64,000 nucleotides of DNA from Cyclobacteriaceae bacterium (GTDB lineage: Bacteria; Bacteroidota; Bacteroidia; Cytophagales; Cyclobacteriaceae): NCBI GenBank assembly GCA_016787565.1, contig JAEUUG010000016.1, forward strand, positions 248,001 through 312,000, in the 5' to 3' direction. Positions 9,741 through 17,915 of the stretch are shown piece by piece. A program made the position numbers and the translations under genes. Position 1 is the stretch's first letter, and each line of letters starts with the position of its first letter. The notes beneath the pieces were generated by a model, which did not search any database, had not been told where the DNA came from, and saw only the letters and a list, made by a program, of their open reading frames with translations.

Positions 9741-10145
9741 TTAAGCATTAACTTTTTCTTCCTGGTATTTTGAAGGGCATTTGAGAAGAATTTTGCTGGC
9801 GATAAAATTCCCACCCTTGTAACTTCCCACCACCACTACTTTTTCGGAACGCAAAAAATCAGTCGGCATAGGCTGGTTATACTGAACGGTTTGCTCTTTG
9901 CCTTGGTCATCCACCATAATGAATGAAAAAGAAACCCTGTCCGCTCCGGTTTGAATACCAATAACCTGACCGGAGTTATCTTTCTTCAATTCACCTACTA
10001 CATGAATCTCGCGGGTACTTCCGGAAGACGCCAGTTGATAGGCATCCGTAAAACCAACATATGTGCTGGAATCTCCGGCTGTCGTAATAATAACGCCAAT
10101 GGCTACTGCAATGATAACGAGAATGAATATGTGTGATTTTTTCAT
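9741..10145 (-). CDS. ccmE: Heme chaperone CcmE, CxxxY type
   Basis: A membrane-anchored periplasmic heme carrier that hands heme from CcmC to CcmF. The 134-residue protein has an N-terminal anchor (about 5-22) and an OB-fold beta domain. The attachment motif reads KCPSKY, with Cys123 where the classical protein has the heme-binding histidine, and Tyr127 in the conserved tyrosine place. This is the CxxxY form known from Desulfovibrio and archaea rather than HxxxY. Unlike its neighbours it has an 82-base upstream gap, with its own -7 box and a palindrome of CRP/FNR type, so it may have a regulated internal promoter. Confidence 0.93.
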   Translation of the reverse strand: MKKSHIFILVIIAVAIGVIITTAGDSSTYVGFTDAYQLASSGSTREIHVVGELKKDNSGQVIGIQTGADRVSFSFIMVDDQGKEQTVQYNQPMPTDFLRSEKVVVVGSYKGGNFIASKILLKCPSKYQEEKVNA

Positions 10146-10169
10146 CTAAACCCCTTGCCTTAATTCCTT

Positions 10170-10177
10170 CAAAAGTA
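10170..10177 (-). promoter_or_regulatory. Candidate internal promoter -7 box before ccmE
   Basis: Reads TACTTTTG on the minus strand, matching TAnnTTTG, 24 bases upstream of the ccmE ATG. No TTG is present at the -33 position. That fits a promoter needing an activator, and the palindrome at 10199-10214 sits at the right distance. Confidence 0.45.
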
Positions 10178-10198
10178 ACGCAAAACCGGAAGAATCCG

Positions 10199-10214
10199 GG
10201 TGATTTTAATCACA
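10199..10214. promoter_or_regulatory. CRP/FNR-family-like palindrome upstream of ccmE
   Basis: GGTGA, six bases, then TCACA: nine of ten positions agree with the TGTGA-N6-TCACA consensus, and GTGATT/AATCAC is a perfect inverted repeat. The centre is about 43 bases before the start point predicted from the -7 box at 10170-10177, close to the usual class II activator position. A second hairpin, CCGGA-AGAA-TCCGG (10186-10199), abuts it. That a CRP/FNR protein binds here is inference. Confidence 0.4.
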
Positions 10215-10227
10215 AAAACACAAACGG

Positions 10228-10464
10228 TCAGGATTTGGTTTTAACCTGCTTTTCATTTAACAGGTTTTCGAGTTTTTTTACTTTTCGATCAAGCATCGTC
10301 AGGTAAAAAAACAATCCCAGCAGAATAATGAGGATAATTCCAACCACCACATAAATTTTTCCTTCTGATCGCATACCATCGGCCATCGCAGCATCCTGCG
10401 CAAAAAGCGTATTGCTGATCATCAGAAGGATGAGTAAAAAAATACCTTTACTTGTTTTCATCAT
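10228..10464 (-). CDS. ccmD: CcmD-like small membrane protein
   Basis: A 78-residue protein with an apparent signal peptide (about 5-22, ending FAQ), a short linker, one membrane helix (about 37-57) and a charged C-terminal tail LDRKVKKLENLL. The position between ccmC and ccmE, the single helix and the basic tail fit CcmD, the small subunit that helps release heme-loaded CcmE from the CcmABC complex. The signal peptide is typical of Bacteroidota versions. Its start overlaps the ccmC stop by 17 bases, indicating translational coupling. Confidence 0.8.
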   Translation of the reverse strand: MMKTSKGIFLLILLMISNTLFAQDAAMADGMRSEGKIYVVVGIILIILLGLFFYLTMLDRKVKKLENLLNEKQVKTKS

Positions 10465-11128
10465 GGAGGTCTAAAATTTTTTCTTCCAGTTCTTTTACTT
10501 TCACACGTATGGAGACAATCCAAAGTCCAACTAAAAACCAGCCGATCACAGCCGGGTAAAACACCGGGCGCATACTGCTATCGAGGTCGTACATATTAAA
10601 ACCCGGATTTCCTCCGCTTCCCGGATGCATGGAACTTGTCAGTCGGGGTATAATAAAAATGAGGGGCACCATAGCCGCAAAGGCAAAAATATTATAGACA
10701 GCGCTCAGCCGTGCCCTTTGCTCACTATTTTCAATGGAGCCACGCAAAACAAAATAAGCGAGATAAACCAGCAGGGTAATAGCGGCACCATTTTGCTTTG
10801 GGTCGCCATGCCAGGGTGTGCCCCAGGCATAGTTTGCCCACAACATACCCGTAACAATTCCCAAAATTCCAAAAAGCAAACCGATGTTGGCATACTCAAC
10901 CGACTTACGGTCCGTTTCGATTGAAGGATTTCGTAAATACCGTATTGCATGGTATACCGAAATCAAAAAAAGCAACACCATACCAAACCACATGGGTACA
11001 TGGAAATAAAGTGCGCGAATGGTTTCATTTAAAATATTCAAGCGTGGTACATCCAGCAGCAATCCTGCGGTATGAACATAAATCAGTAAAACAACAGCGA
11101 CTATTTTTAACCAATTTTTCATTGTCAT
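10448..11128 (-). CDS. ccmC: Heme exporter protein CcmC
   Basis: A six-helix inner-membrane protein of the CcsA/CcmC family that loads heme onto CcmE. It has 226 residues. The tryptophan-rich periplasmic loop is WGTPWHGDPKQN near 105-116, and the histidine in YFHVPMWF (near 43) and one late in the protein fit the axial heme ligands. Hydrophobic segments run through the whole length, with a charged tail ELEEKILDLHDENK. A second ATG two codons downstream (11122) is an alternative start. It follows ccmB by 32 bases and overlaps ccmD. Confidence 0.92.
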   Translation of the reverse strand: MTMKNWLKIVAVVLLIYVHTAGLLLDVPRLNILNETIRALYFHVPMWFGMVLLFLISVYHAIRYLRNPSIETDRKSVEYANIGLLFGILGIVTGMLWANYAWGTPWHGDPKQNGAAITLLVYLAYFVLRGSIENSEQRARLSAVYNIFAFAAMVPLIFIIPRLTSSMHPGSGGNPGFNMYDLDSSMRPVFYPAVIGWFLVGLWIVSIRVKVKELEEKILDLHDENK

Positions 11129-11160
11129 GCTTGGCAGATAACCTGAGTTTTACCCGAGCG

Positions 11161-11817
11161 TTAGCTGCGCCAAATATACGGGAAGAGTAAGTATGCCAAT
11201 GCTGTCGAGATACAATTTATAGCCAGCAAATTCAGCAATTCGTCTGTACTGGCCGATCGGTCAATGCCATCCAGCGCATTTTTGGTTAGGTTGATCGCCA
11301 TCAGCAAGATGGCAATCACAACCGGGAAACTTAGTACCGCCATCAGGATGTTGCTGTTATTGGCTTTTGACGCGATGCCGGAAATCAAACTCAAGGAAGC
11401 TGCGAAACCAAAAGAGGCGAGAAACAATGATCCTACAAAAAGTAAGTGATCCTGTATGGGATTATCAATAAAAAGCGAAAACAGAAGGTACCCACCGAGC
11501 GACAAGAGAAGACACAGAACCGTGTTGTAAATGATTTTAGACAGGATAATGGCCTGCGGACTGGCTACACCATAATAATAAATGAATGTGCCCTTCTTTT
11601 CGCCAATGAATGATTTGGCTACACTGTTTACTACCGAGAAGAGGATCGTCAGCCAGAAAAGGGCTGACCACGTAGCAGGTGATATTGAATTCTGTCTGAG
11701 GCTAAACGTGAAGTAACAGATAAAAATCAAACTGAAGAGGTAAAGGCTAATGCCAGCGATAACCGACTTGCGCCTGAGTTCAAGAATAAATTCTTTCCGG
11801 ATGAGCTTGAACACCAT
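11161..11817 (-). CDS. ccmB: Heme exporter membrane subunit CcmB
   Basis: Membrane subunit of the CcmAB ABC complex, whose ATP hydrolysis releases heme-loaded CcmE. The 218 residues are almost entirely hydrophobic in six segments, with the N-terminal KEFILELRRKS typical of CcmB. It is the first gene of the minus-strand ccm operon. The ATPase subunit CcmA is not adjacent and must be encoded elsewhere if it is present. The 125-base upstream gap is shared with the divergent nucleotide-sugar operon. Confidence 0.9.
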   Translation of the reverse strand: MVFKLIRKEFILELRRKSVIAGISLYLFSLIFICYFTFSLRQNSISPATWSALFWLTILFSVVNSVAKSFIGEKKGTFIYYYGVASPQAIILSKIIYNTVLCLLLSLGGYLLFSLFIDNPIQDHLLFVGSLFLASFGFAASLSLISGIASKANNSNILMAVLSFPVVIAILLMAINLTKNALDGIDRSASTDELLNLLAINCISTALAYLLFPYIWRS

Positions 11818-11918
11818 TACAATACCTGCTTTAAATTTAAACGCTTCATCCGATTGTTGTTAACCCGTTTTGCATTGGCTCGAAAATTAGAAAATATTAC
11901 AAAATCGCACTAATCTAT

Positions 11919-11926
11919 TAGTTTTG
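11919..11926 (+). promoter_or_regulatory. Promoter -7 box of the nucleotide-sugar operon
   Basis: TAGTTTTG matches TAnnTTTG and lies 17 bases before the ATG of the first operon gene, in the divergent gap with ccmB. No clear -33 TTG is seen at the expected spacing. Confidence 0.45.
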
Positions 11927-11942
11927 TGCCCTATTCATAGCT

Positions 11943-12965
11943 ATGCAATCAAACTCTATATTAGTTACTGGCGCAGCGGGTTTTATCGGGTTTCACCTGA
12001 TTACGAAACTCTGCAAGCTAGGCTACAACATCGTTGGAATCGACAATCTTAACGATTATTACGATGTCAATCTGAAAAAAACAAGGCTTGAAATCCTCAA
12101 GGCAAACCCAAATTTCGAATTCCATCAGGTTGATCTTACGAACCAAAAAGGAATACATCAGCTTTTTGAAGACCATCAGTTTACCTATGTCGTTAATCTG
12201 GCTGCGCAAGCTGGTGTGCGCTATTCCCTCACCCATCCACATGCATACCTGGAAAGTAACCTGCATGGATTTTTGAACATTCTGGAGGCCTGCCGTCACA
12301 ACCACATCAAACATTTGGTGTATGCATCCTCCAGTTCAGTTTATGGCGCCAATACAAAAATGCCCTTTTCGGTTCATGACAATGTCGATCATCCCATTTC
12401 ATTGTACGCAGCTTCAAAGAAGTCGAACGAATTAATGGCCCACACCTACTCCGCGCTCTTTAATCTTCCTACAACAGGGCTGCGTTTCTTTACTGTGTAT
12501 GGACCATATGGAAGACCCGACATGGCGCTTTTCCTCTTCACCAAAGCTATCCTGGAAGGCAAGCCAATTGATGTTTACAATAACGGGAAGATGAAACGCG
12601 ATTTCACGTACGTAGAAGATATTGCAGAAGGCATCGCACGCCTTATTCCAAAAATTGCACAGCCCAATGCTGCCTGGAGTGGTATGAATCCTGATCCCGC
12701 AACGAGCTTTGCCCCCTATCGTGTTTTCAATATTGGCAATAACCAACCGGTTGAGCTGATGCGTTTTATTGAAGTCATTGAAGAAAAGCTGGGCAAAAAA
12801 GCGATCAAAAATATGTTGCCGCTTCAGGATGGGGATGTTCCTCAAACCTATGCCGATATCGATGACCTTATCCGCGAAGTTGATTTTAAACCGGCAACAT
12901 CCATTGAAGTAGGTATCGGAAATTTTATTGATTGGTATTTATCGTATTACGCAGTAAAAAAATAA
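11943..12965 (+). CDS. UDP-glucuronate 4-epimerase-like NAD-dependent epimerase
   Basis: Extended short-chain dehydrogenase (SDR) fold, 340 residues. The NAD-binding GAAGFIG is at 9-15 and the catalytic YAASK has Tyr155 and Lys159. The AGVRYS and [14 protein letters not shown] segments are characteristic of the CapI/LpsL group that interconverts UDP-glucuronate and UDP-galacturonate in the cytoplasm. It could instead act on an N-acetylated uronic acid such as the product of the next gene, as TviC does. Sequence alone does not decide this. It is the first gene of a plus-strand run with very small gaps. Confidence 0.88.
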   Translation: MQSNSILVTGAAGFIGFHLITKLCKLGYNIVGIDNLNDYYDVNLKKTRLEILKANPNFEFHQVDLTNQKGIHQLFEDHQFTYVVNLAAQAGVRYSLTHPHAYLESNLHGFLNILEACRHNHIKHLVYASSSSVYGANTKMPFSVHDNVDHPISLYAASKKSNELMAHTYSALFNLPTTGLRFFTVYGPYGRPDMALFLFTKAILEGKPIDVYNNGKMKRDFTYVEDIAEGIARLIPKIAQPNAAWSGMNPDPATSFAPYRVFNIGNNQPVELMRFIEVIEEKLGKKAIKNMLPLQDGDVPQTYADIDDLIREVDFKPATSIEVGIGNFIDWYLSYYAVKK

Positions 12966-12977
12966 ACAGTAGTGATC

Positions 12978-14228
12978 ATGGATAAAATTGGAATTATAGG
13001 GTTGGGGTACGTGGGGTTGCCGTTGGCCGTTGAATTTGGTAAAGTGATCGATGTTATCGGATTCGACATCCATCAGGAGCGCATCACTGAACTAAAAAGT
13101 GGCCATGACCGAACAAAAGAAGTTGAGCCTGAAGAATTAAAAAAAGCTTCGCGGCTCGCTTACTCTTTTGATGTGAACGACCTAAAAGCTGTAAACTACT
13201 TCATTGTTACTGTTCCTACGCCAGTTGATGAATTTAAAAAGCCCGACCTACGCCCCCTCGAAAGTGCCAGTAAAACCGTTGGCAGAGTTTTAAAGAAAGG
13301 CGACATCGTTATCTATGAATCAACCGTCTATCCGGGTTGTACAGAAGAAATCTGTGTTCCTGTTTTAGAGAAAGTGAGTGGCTTAAAATTTAATATTGAT
13401 TTCTTTTGCGGATACTCTCCCGAACGGATCAACCCGGGCGACAAGCTTCATCGGGTTACCACCATTAAAAAAGTTACCAGTGGAAGTACCCCCGAAATTG
13501 CTGAGAAAGTTGACCAACTCTATCGTAAAATCATTGTAGCCGGAACACACAAAGCATCCAGCCTGAAAGTAGCGGAAGCGGCCAAAGTAATTGAAAACTC
13601 CCAGCGCGATGTCAACATTGCTTTTGTGAATGAACTGGCACTGATTTTTGAACGCATGGGAATAGACACACACGAAGTACTGGAGGCAGCCGGAACCAAA
13701 TGGAACTTCCTTCCTTTCAAACCGGGCTTAGTTGGCGGACACTGCATTGGTGTTGATCCCTATTACCTCACGCATAAAGCCGAAAGCCTGGGTTACCATC
13801 CGGAAGTCATTCTTTCCGGAAGAAGAATTAATGACAATATGGGGGTTCACATTGCCAACAGCGTGATCAAATTAATGGCCCAGCATGAATGGCCGATTAA
13901 CAAGGCCGATGTTTTGGTATTGGGCATCACCTTTAAAGAGAACTGTCCGGATATCCGAAACAGTAAAGTTGTTGATGTTATTCATGAGTTGCAGAGTTTC
14001 GGCACTAACGTAGATATCTTTGATCCACAAGCCGATGCGGATGAAGTGCATCATGAATATGGACTAGCGCTCATACCATCGTTACAAAAAAGATATCACG
14101 CTATTGTGCTGGCCGTTAATCATCAGGAGTTCAGCGCACTGGATTGGAGTTCTATCAAATTTGAAAAAACAGTGATTTATGATGTTAAGGGCATGCTCGA
14201 TAAATCAACGGTAACGGCTCGTTTATAA
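12978..14228 (+). CDS. Nucleotide-sugar 6-dehydrogenase, TviB/WbpO type (UDP-HexNAc to uronic acid)
   Basis: UDP-sugar dehydrogenase of 416 residues that oxidises C6 of a UDP-N-acetylhexosamine to the uronic acid using NAD twice. It has the NAD-binding GIIGLGYVGLPLA near the N terminus, TVYPGCTEE, and the catalytic cysteine in GGHCIGVDPYYL (Cys256). HKAESLGYHPE after the cysteine is characteristic of the TviB/WbpO group, whose substrates are UDP-GlcNAc or UDP-GalNAc. A GTG two codons upstream (12972) is in frame, but the ATG is the likelier start. In this operon it should supply UDP-GlcNAcA to the WbpB-E-D steps. Confidence 0.9.
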   Translation: MDKIGIIGLGYVGLPLAVEFGKVIDVIGFDIHQERITELKSGHDRTKEVEPEELKKASRLAYSFDVNDLKAVNYFIVTVPTPVDEFKKPDLRPLESASKTVGRVLKKGDIVIYESTVYPGCTEEICVPVLEKVSGLKFNIDFFCGYSPERINPGDKLHRVTTIKKVTSGSTPEIAEKVDQLYRKIIVAGTHKASSLKVAEAAKVIENSQRDVNIAFVNELALIFERMGIDTHEVLEAAGTKWNFLPFKPGLVGGHCIGVDPYYLTHKAESLGYHPEVILSGRRINDNMGVHIANSVIKLMAQHEWPINKADVLVLGITFKENCPDIRNSKVVDVIHELQSFGTNVDIFDPQADADEVHHEYGLALIPSLQKRYHAIVLAVNHQEFSALDWSSIKFEKTVIYDVKGMLDKSTVTARL

Positions 14229-14230
14229 CC

Positions 14231-15256
14231 ATGACACAAAAAAGAATCCTCGTTACCGGTGGAGCCGGATACATTGGTGCACACACCGCAGTTGAACTCG
14301 TCCAGGCCGGCTATGAGCCCGTTATTGTTGATGATCTCTCCAAAAGTGACCCAACACTACTAAACGGTATAGAGAAAATTACCGGTCAGAAACCGAATTT
14401 TCAAAAAGGAGACTGTACACATTACGAATTTCTGAGCAGCGTATTCAAAACACAAGGTCCGTTTTCAGGCGTTATGCATTTTGCTGCCTACAAGTCGGTA
14501 GGTGAATCGGTACAGAAACCGCTTGAATATTTTCGCAACAACATCGATTCCCTTATTGCCGTCTTGGAGGTAATGAAAGAATTTGGTGTTCGCGATTTTA
14601 TCTTCTCTTCCTCATGTACGGTTTACGGTCAGCCCGATCAAATTCCGGTTAACGAGAGTGCACCATTCAAACGTGCTGAATCACCCTACGGTGCCACCAA
14701 ACAAATGTGCGAGCGCATCTTAGAAGATGCACACACCACAGGCTTCCGAATCATTTCACTTCGGTACTTCAATCCCATCGGTGCGCATCCGAGCGCTAAC
14801 CTGGGCGAATTGCCCATCGGCATTCCGAATAACCTTGGTCCGTATATAACACAAACAGCAGCCGGCAAGCGGGAAAAACTTACTGTCTTTGGAGATGACT
14901 ATGCCACTCCGGATGGATCGTGCATACGCGATTTTATTCACGTAGTAGACCTTGCTCTCGCACACGTAAAGGCATTGGAGTATCTCGAAAAACAATCTGG
15001 CACGAATACCTATCAGGTTTTCAATCTCGGAACCGGTATTGGTATTTCTGTTCTGGAATTGATTACCGCTTTCGAAAAAGTAACAGGCGTTAAACTTCCG
15101 TATGGCATCGGGCCCCGCAGAGCGGGTGATATTGAAAAGGTTTATGCCGATCCGACAAAAGTAAATACCATCCTTCATTGGAAAACAAAATTTACCATTG
15201 AGGAGGCTTTACTTCACGCCTGGGCGTGGGAGAAAAAACTTCCCGCAAAAGGATAA
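14231..15256 (+). CDS. galE: UDP-glucose 4-epimerase GalE
   Basis: Extended SDR epimerase of 341 residues interconverting UDP-glucose and UDP-galactose (or the N-acetyl forms). The N-terminal GGAGYIGAHTAVEL, the SSSCTVYG strand and the catalytic YGATK (Tyr153, Lys157) are clear. The conserved RYFNPIGAHPS and the C-terminal GPRRAGDIEKVYAD are diagnostic for GalE. It starts two bases after the preceding stop and sits inside the nucleotide-sugar operon, so it probably supplies galactose-type precursors for the same polysaccharide. Confidence 0.94.
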   Translation: MTQKRILVTGGAGYIGAHTAVELVQAGYEPVIVDDLSKSDPTLLNGIEKITGQKPNFQKGDCTHYEFLSSVFKTQGPFSGVMHFAAYKSVGESVQKPLEYFRNNIDSLIAVLEVMKEFGVRDFIFSSSCTVYGQPDQIPVNESAPFKRAESPYGATKQMCERILEDAHTTGFRIISLRYFNPIGAHPSANLGELPIGIPNNLGPYITQTAAGKREKLTVFGDDYATPDGSCIRDFIHVVDLALAHVKALEYLEKQSGTNTYQVFNLGTGIGISVLELITAFEKVTGVKLPYGIGPRRAGDIEKVYADPTKVNTILHWKTKFTIEEALLHAWAWEKKLPAKG

Positions 15257-15266
15257 TTTACGAGGT

Positions 15267-16391
15267 ATGGAAAAAATCAAGATGGCTGATTTGCACACGC
15301 AATACCTCCGCATCAAACCGGAGATTGATGATGCCATTCAGCAGGTGCTAACTTCAACCGCTTTTATACAAGGACCGGAAGTCAATGCGTTTGCGCAGGC
15401 GTTAGGAACATATGTTGATGTTAATCATGTCATCACGTGCGGCAATGGCACGGATGCCTTGCAGATTGCCATGATGGCACTTGAACTTCAACCTGGCGAT
15501 GAAGTGATTCTTCCCGTACATACCTACGTGGCTACTGCTGAGGTGATCGCCTTACTCGGCCTGGTTCCGGTTTTTATTGATGTGTTTGCAGACTCCTTCA
15601 ACCTGGATGTCACACAACTCGAAAGTAAGATAACACCGAAAACAAAGGCCATCGTGCCGGTACACCTCTATGGACAATGTGCCGACATGGAACCGCTTCT
15701 GGCTATTGCCAACCGACACAAGTTGTATGTTATTGAAGACACTGCGCAAGCGCTGGGCGCAGAATACACATTCTCGAATGGAACACGAAAGAAAGCCGGT
15801 ACGATGGGCATCATCGGAACGACCTCTTTTTTCCCCTCAAAAAACTTAGGATGCTTTGGCGATGGTGGTGCCATTTTCACAAACGATACGGTGCTGGCCG
15901 AAAAACTGAAAATGACAGCCAATCATGGGCAACGCATCAAGTATCATCACGATATTATCGGTATCAACAGTCGGCTGGATACATTGCAGGCCGCCATCTT
16001 ACAGGTAAAACTGAAGTACCTTGATGACTACGCCAGAAGGAGAAATGATGCGGCTGCTTATTACGATCTTGCACTAGCCGGAATTGCCGGTGTAAAAATT
16101 CCGCATCGCTCCGGCAATTCAACACATGTGTTTCATCAATATACACTAACCGTTGAAAGGCGTGACGACTTAAAAAAGGAGTTGGAAGCCGCTGGTATTC
16201 CAACCATGATATACTATCCGGTACCGCTTCATTTTCAAAAAGCCTATGCCCGCAAAAGTTTTGGTGAAGGTTCTTTCCCGGTAACAGAGAGTCTTTCAAA
16301 AACCGTAATTTCCATCCCCATTCATACCGAGATGAAGCCGGAGCAGTTGGCTTTCATTTCCGAAACCATCAAAACGTTTTACACGACATGA
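15267..16391 (+). CDS. wbpE: PLP aminotransferase, DegT/DnrJ/EryC1 family (WbpE-like)
   Basis: Sugar aminotransferase of 374 residues. The PLP lysine is Lys192 in [15 protein letters not shown], the phosphate-binding GNGTDALQ is near 59-66, and EDTAQALGA precedes the lysine. In this operon it is best read as the WbpE step: transfer of an amino group from glutamate to C3 of a UDP-3-keto-GlcNAcA. I place the start at ATG 15267. The frame extends upstream into galE without a good start. Its stop overlaps the next start as ATGA, indicating translational coupling. The exact sugar is inferred from the neighbours. Confidence 0.86.
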   Translation: MEKIKMADLHTQYLRIKPEIDDAIQQVLTSTAFIQGPEVNAFAQALGTYVDVNHVITCGNGTDALQIAMMALELQPGDEVILPVHTYVATAEVIALLGLVPVFIDVFADSFNLDVTQLESKITPKTKAIVPVHLYGQCADMEPLLAIANRHKLYVIEDTAQALGAEYTFSNGTRKKAGTMGIIGTTSFFPSKNLGCFGDGGAIFTNDTVLAEKLKMTANHGQRIKYHHDIIGINSRLDTLQAAILQVKLKYLDDYARRRNDAAAYYDLALAGIAGVKIPHRSGNSTHVFHQYTLTVERRDDLKKELEAAGIPTMIYYPVPLHFQKAYARKSFGEGSFPVTESLSKTVISIPIHTEMKPEQLAFISETIKTFYTT

Positions 16392-16972
16392 ATGAACCCA
16401 CATCGTACTATGCCCACCCCACTGCCGTAATTGATGAAGGCTGCGAAATTGGTGCGGGCACAAAAATCTGGCACTTCTCACACATCATGTCAAATTGTAA
16501 AATTGGTGAGCACTGTAACATCGGACAGAACGTGGTGATTTCGCCTGAAGTGATTTTAGGAAAAAATGTTAAAGTTCAGAACAATGTTTCTATCTATACC
16601 GGTGTGATCTGTGAGGACGATGTTTTCCTGGGTCCATCGATGGTTTTCACGAATGTGATCAATCCACGCAGTGCGGTAAACAGAAAAAATCAGTATGCCC
16701 GCACGCTGGTAAAAAAAGGTGCGAGTATCGGAGCCAATGCAACCATTGTTTGTGGCCATGACATTGGCAAATTTGCTTTCATCGGAGCGGGTGCCGTGGT
16801 CACCAAACATGTTCCCGATTATGCGTTGGTGATGGGTAATCCCGCACGACAAACCGGTTGGATGAGCACGTACGGACACAAATTGAGTTTCAACAAAGAT
16901 GGACTTGCAGTTTGTCCGGAAAGTGGAGAACAGTATAAACTCGAAAATGGTAACGTTGTAAAACTTGATTAA
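16388..16972 (+). CDS. wbpD: UDP-3-amino-sugar N-acetyltransferase, WbpD-like (left-handed beta-helix)
   Basis: A hexapeptide-repeat acetyltransferase of 194 residues. Repeated I-G-x-x-x-x turns (for example [35 protein letters not shown]) build the left-handed helix. [10 protein letters not shown] and [23 protein letters not shown] match the WbpD/WlbB group. That group acetylates the 3-amino group of UDP-2-acetamido-3-amino-glucuronate using acetyl-CoA in the cytoplasm. It overlaps the aminotransferase by four bases and is followed six bases later by the WbpB homologue. Confidence 0.9.
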   Translation: MNEPTSYYAHPTAVIDEGCEIGAGTKIWHFSHIMSNCKIGEHCNIGQNVVISPEVILGKNVKVQNNVSIYTGVICEDDVFLGPSMVFTNVINPRSAVNRKNQYARTLVKKGASIGANATIVCGHDIGKFAFIGAGAVVTKHVPDYALVMGNPARQTGWMSTYGHKLSFNKDGLAVCPESGEQYKLENGNVVKLD

Positions 16973-16978
16973 GAACCT

Positions 16979-17875
16979 ATGAAAAACTTTGCATTGATCG
17001 GTGCTGCCGGATTTATTGCACCGCGCCATTTAAAAGCAATCAAAGAAACAGGTAACAACCTGGTTGCCGCACTGGATAAACACGATAATGTAGGCATACT
17101 GGATTCTTACTTTCCCAATGCCGATTTCTTCACCGAGTTTGAGCGATTCGACAGGCACCTCGACAAGTTGAAACGAAAGGGTGAAAAAGTAGATTACATT
17201 TCCATCTGCTCACCCAACTACCTGCACGACTCGCATATACGGTATGCTTTGCGCTATGGAGCCGATGCCATCTGTGAAAAACCACTCGTACTTAATCCCT
17301 GGAATGTTGATGCCCTCATGGACATCGAAAAAGAAACCGGACGCAACGTTTATACCATTCTTCAACTTCGCCTTCACCCCAGCATCATCGCCTTACGCGA
17401 AAAAGTTTTACAGGCACCGAAAGATAAAATCCACCAGGTAGATTTAACCTATATCACCTCCCGGGGGCATTGGTATCACAGCAGTTGGAAAGGTGACATT
17501 TCAAAATCCGGAGGAGTAGCCACCAACATCGGTATTCACTTTTTCGATATGCTGATGTGGATATTCGGAAACGTAAAAACTAATGACGTAAAAAAACTGA
17601 CAGATGATTCGGCTGCCGGATACCTTGCGCTGGAGCGAGCGAATGTCAACTGGTCACTCAGTGTAAATTATAATGATATACCCGAAGCCGTGAAGGCGAG
17701 CGGTAAGCGTACATACCGATCGTTAACCATGGAGGGCGAGAGCATTGAGTTCAGCGATGGATTTACGGATCTGCACACACGCAGTTATGAAGAGATTTTG
17801 AAAGGAAATGGTTTTGGTCTGACAGCGGCTATACCATCTATTTCACTTGTTCACGATATCCGACAACAAAAATAA
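16979..17875 (+). CDS. wbpB: UDP-GlcNAcA 3-dehydrogenase, WbpB-like (Gfo/Idh/MocA family)
   Basis: A 298-residue NAD-dependent oxidoreductase. It opens with the WbpB-type Rossmann motif (FALIGAAGFIAPRHL) and has CEKPLVLNPW with the conserved catalytic lysine. The segments DLTYITSRGHWYHSSWKGD, GVATNIGIHFFDML and YRSLTMEGE are shared with WbpB/WlbA. The enzyme oxidises C3 of UDP-GlcNAc-uronate and works as a pair with the WbpE aminotransferase. The C terminus stops shortly after the YEEILKGNGFG segment, a little earlier than I expect for WbpB (about 316), with no sign of a frameshift. Confidence 0.88.
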   Translation: MKNFALIGAAGFIAPRHLKAIKETGNNLVAALDKHDNVGILDSYFPNADFFTEFERFDRHLDKLKRKGEKVDYISICSPNYLHDSHIRYALRYGADAICEKPLVLNPWNVDALMDIEKETGRNVYTILQLRLHPSIIALREKVLQAPKDKIHQVDLTYITSRGHWYHSSWKGDISKSGGVATNIGIHFFDMLMWIFGNVKTNDVKKLTDDSAAGYLALERANVNWSLSVNYNDIPEAVKASGKRTYRSLTMEGESIEFSDGFTDLHTRSYEEILKGNGFGLTAAIPSISLVHDIRQQK

Positions 17876-17915
17876 GGATGTGAAGTCACTCCTTTGAAAC
17901 CAACTCACGCTCCGG

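Noticed and set aside
10186-10213. The two small hairpins in the ccmD-ccmE gap read as a terminator.
   Set aside because: Stems are only 5 and 6 base pairs, and no T-run follows the second one on the minus strand. A regulatory site is the better reading.
16556-17029. A 157-codon minus-strand open frame over the WbpD and WbpB genes.
   Set aside because: Antisense to two clear biosynthetic genes. No homology seen.
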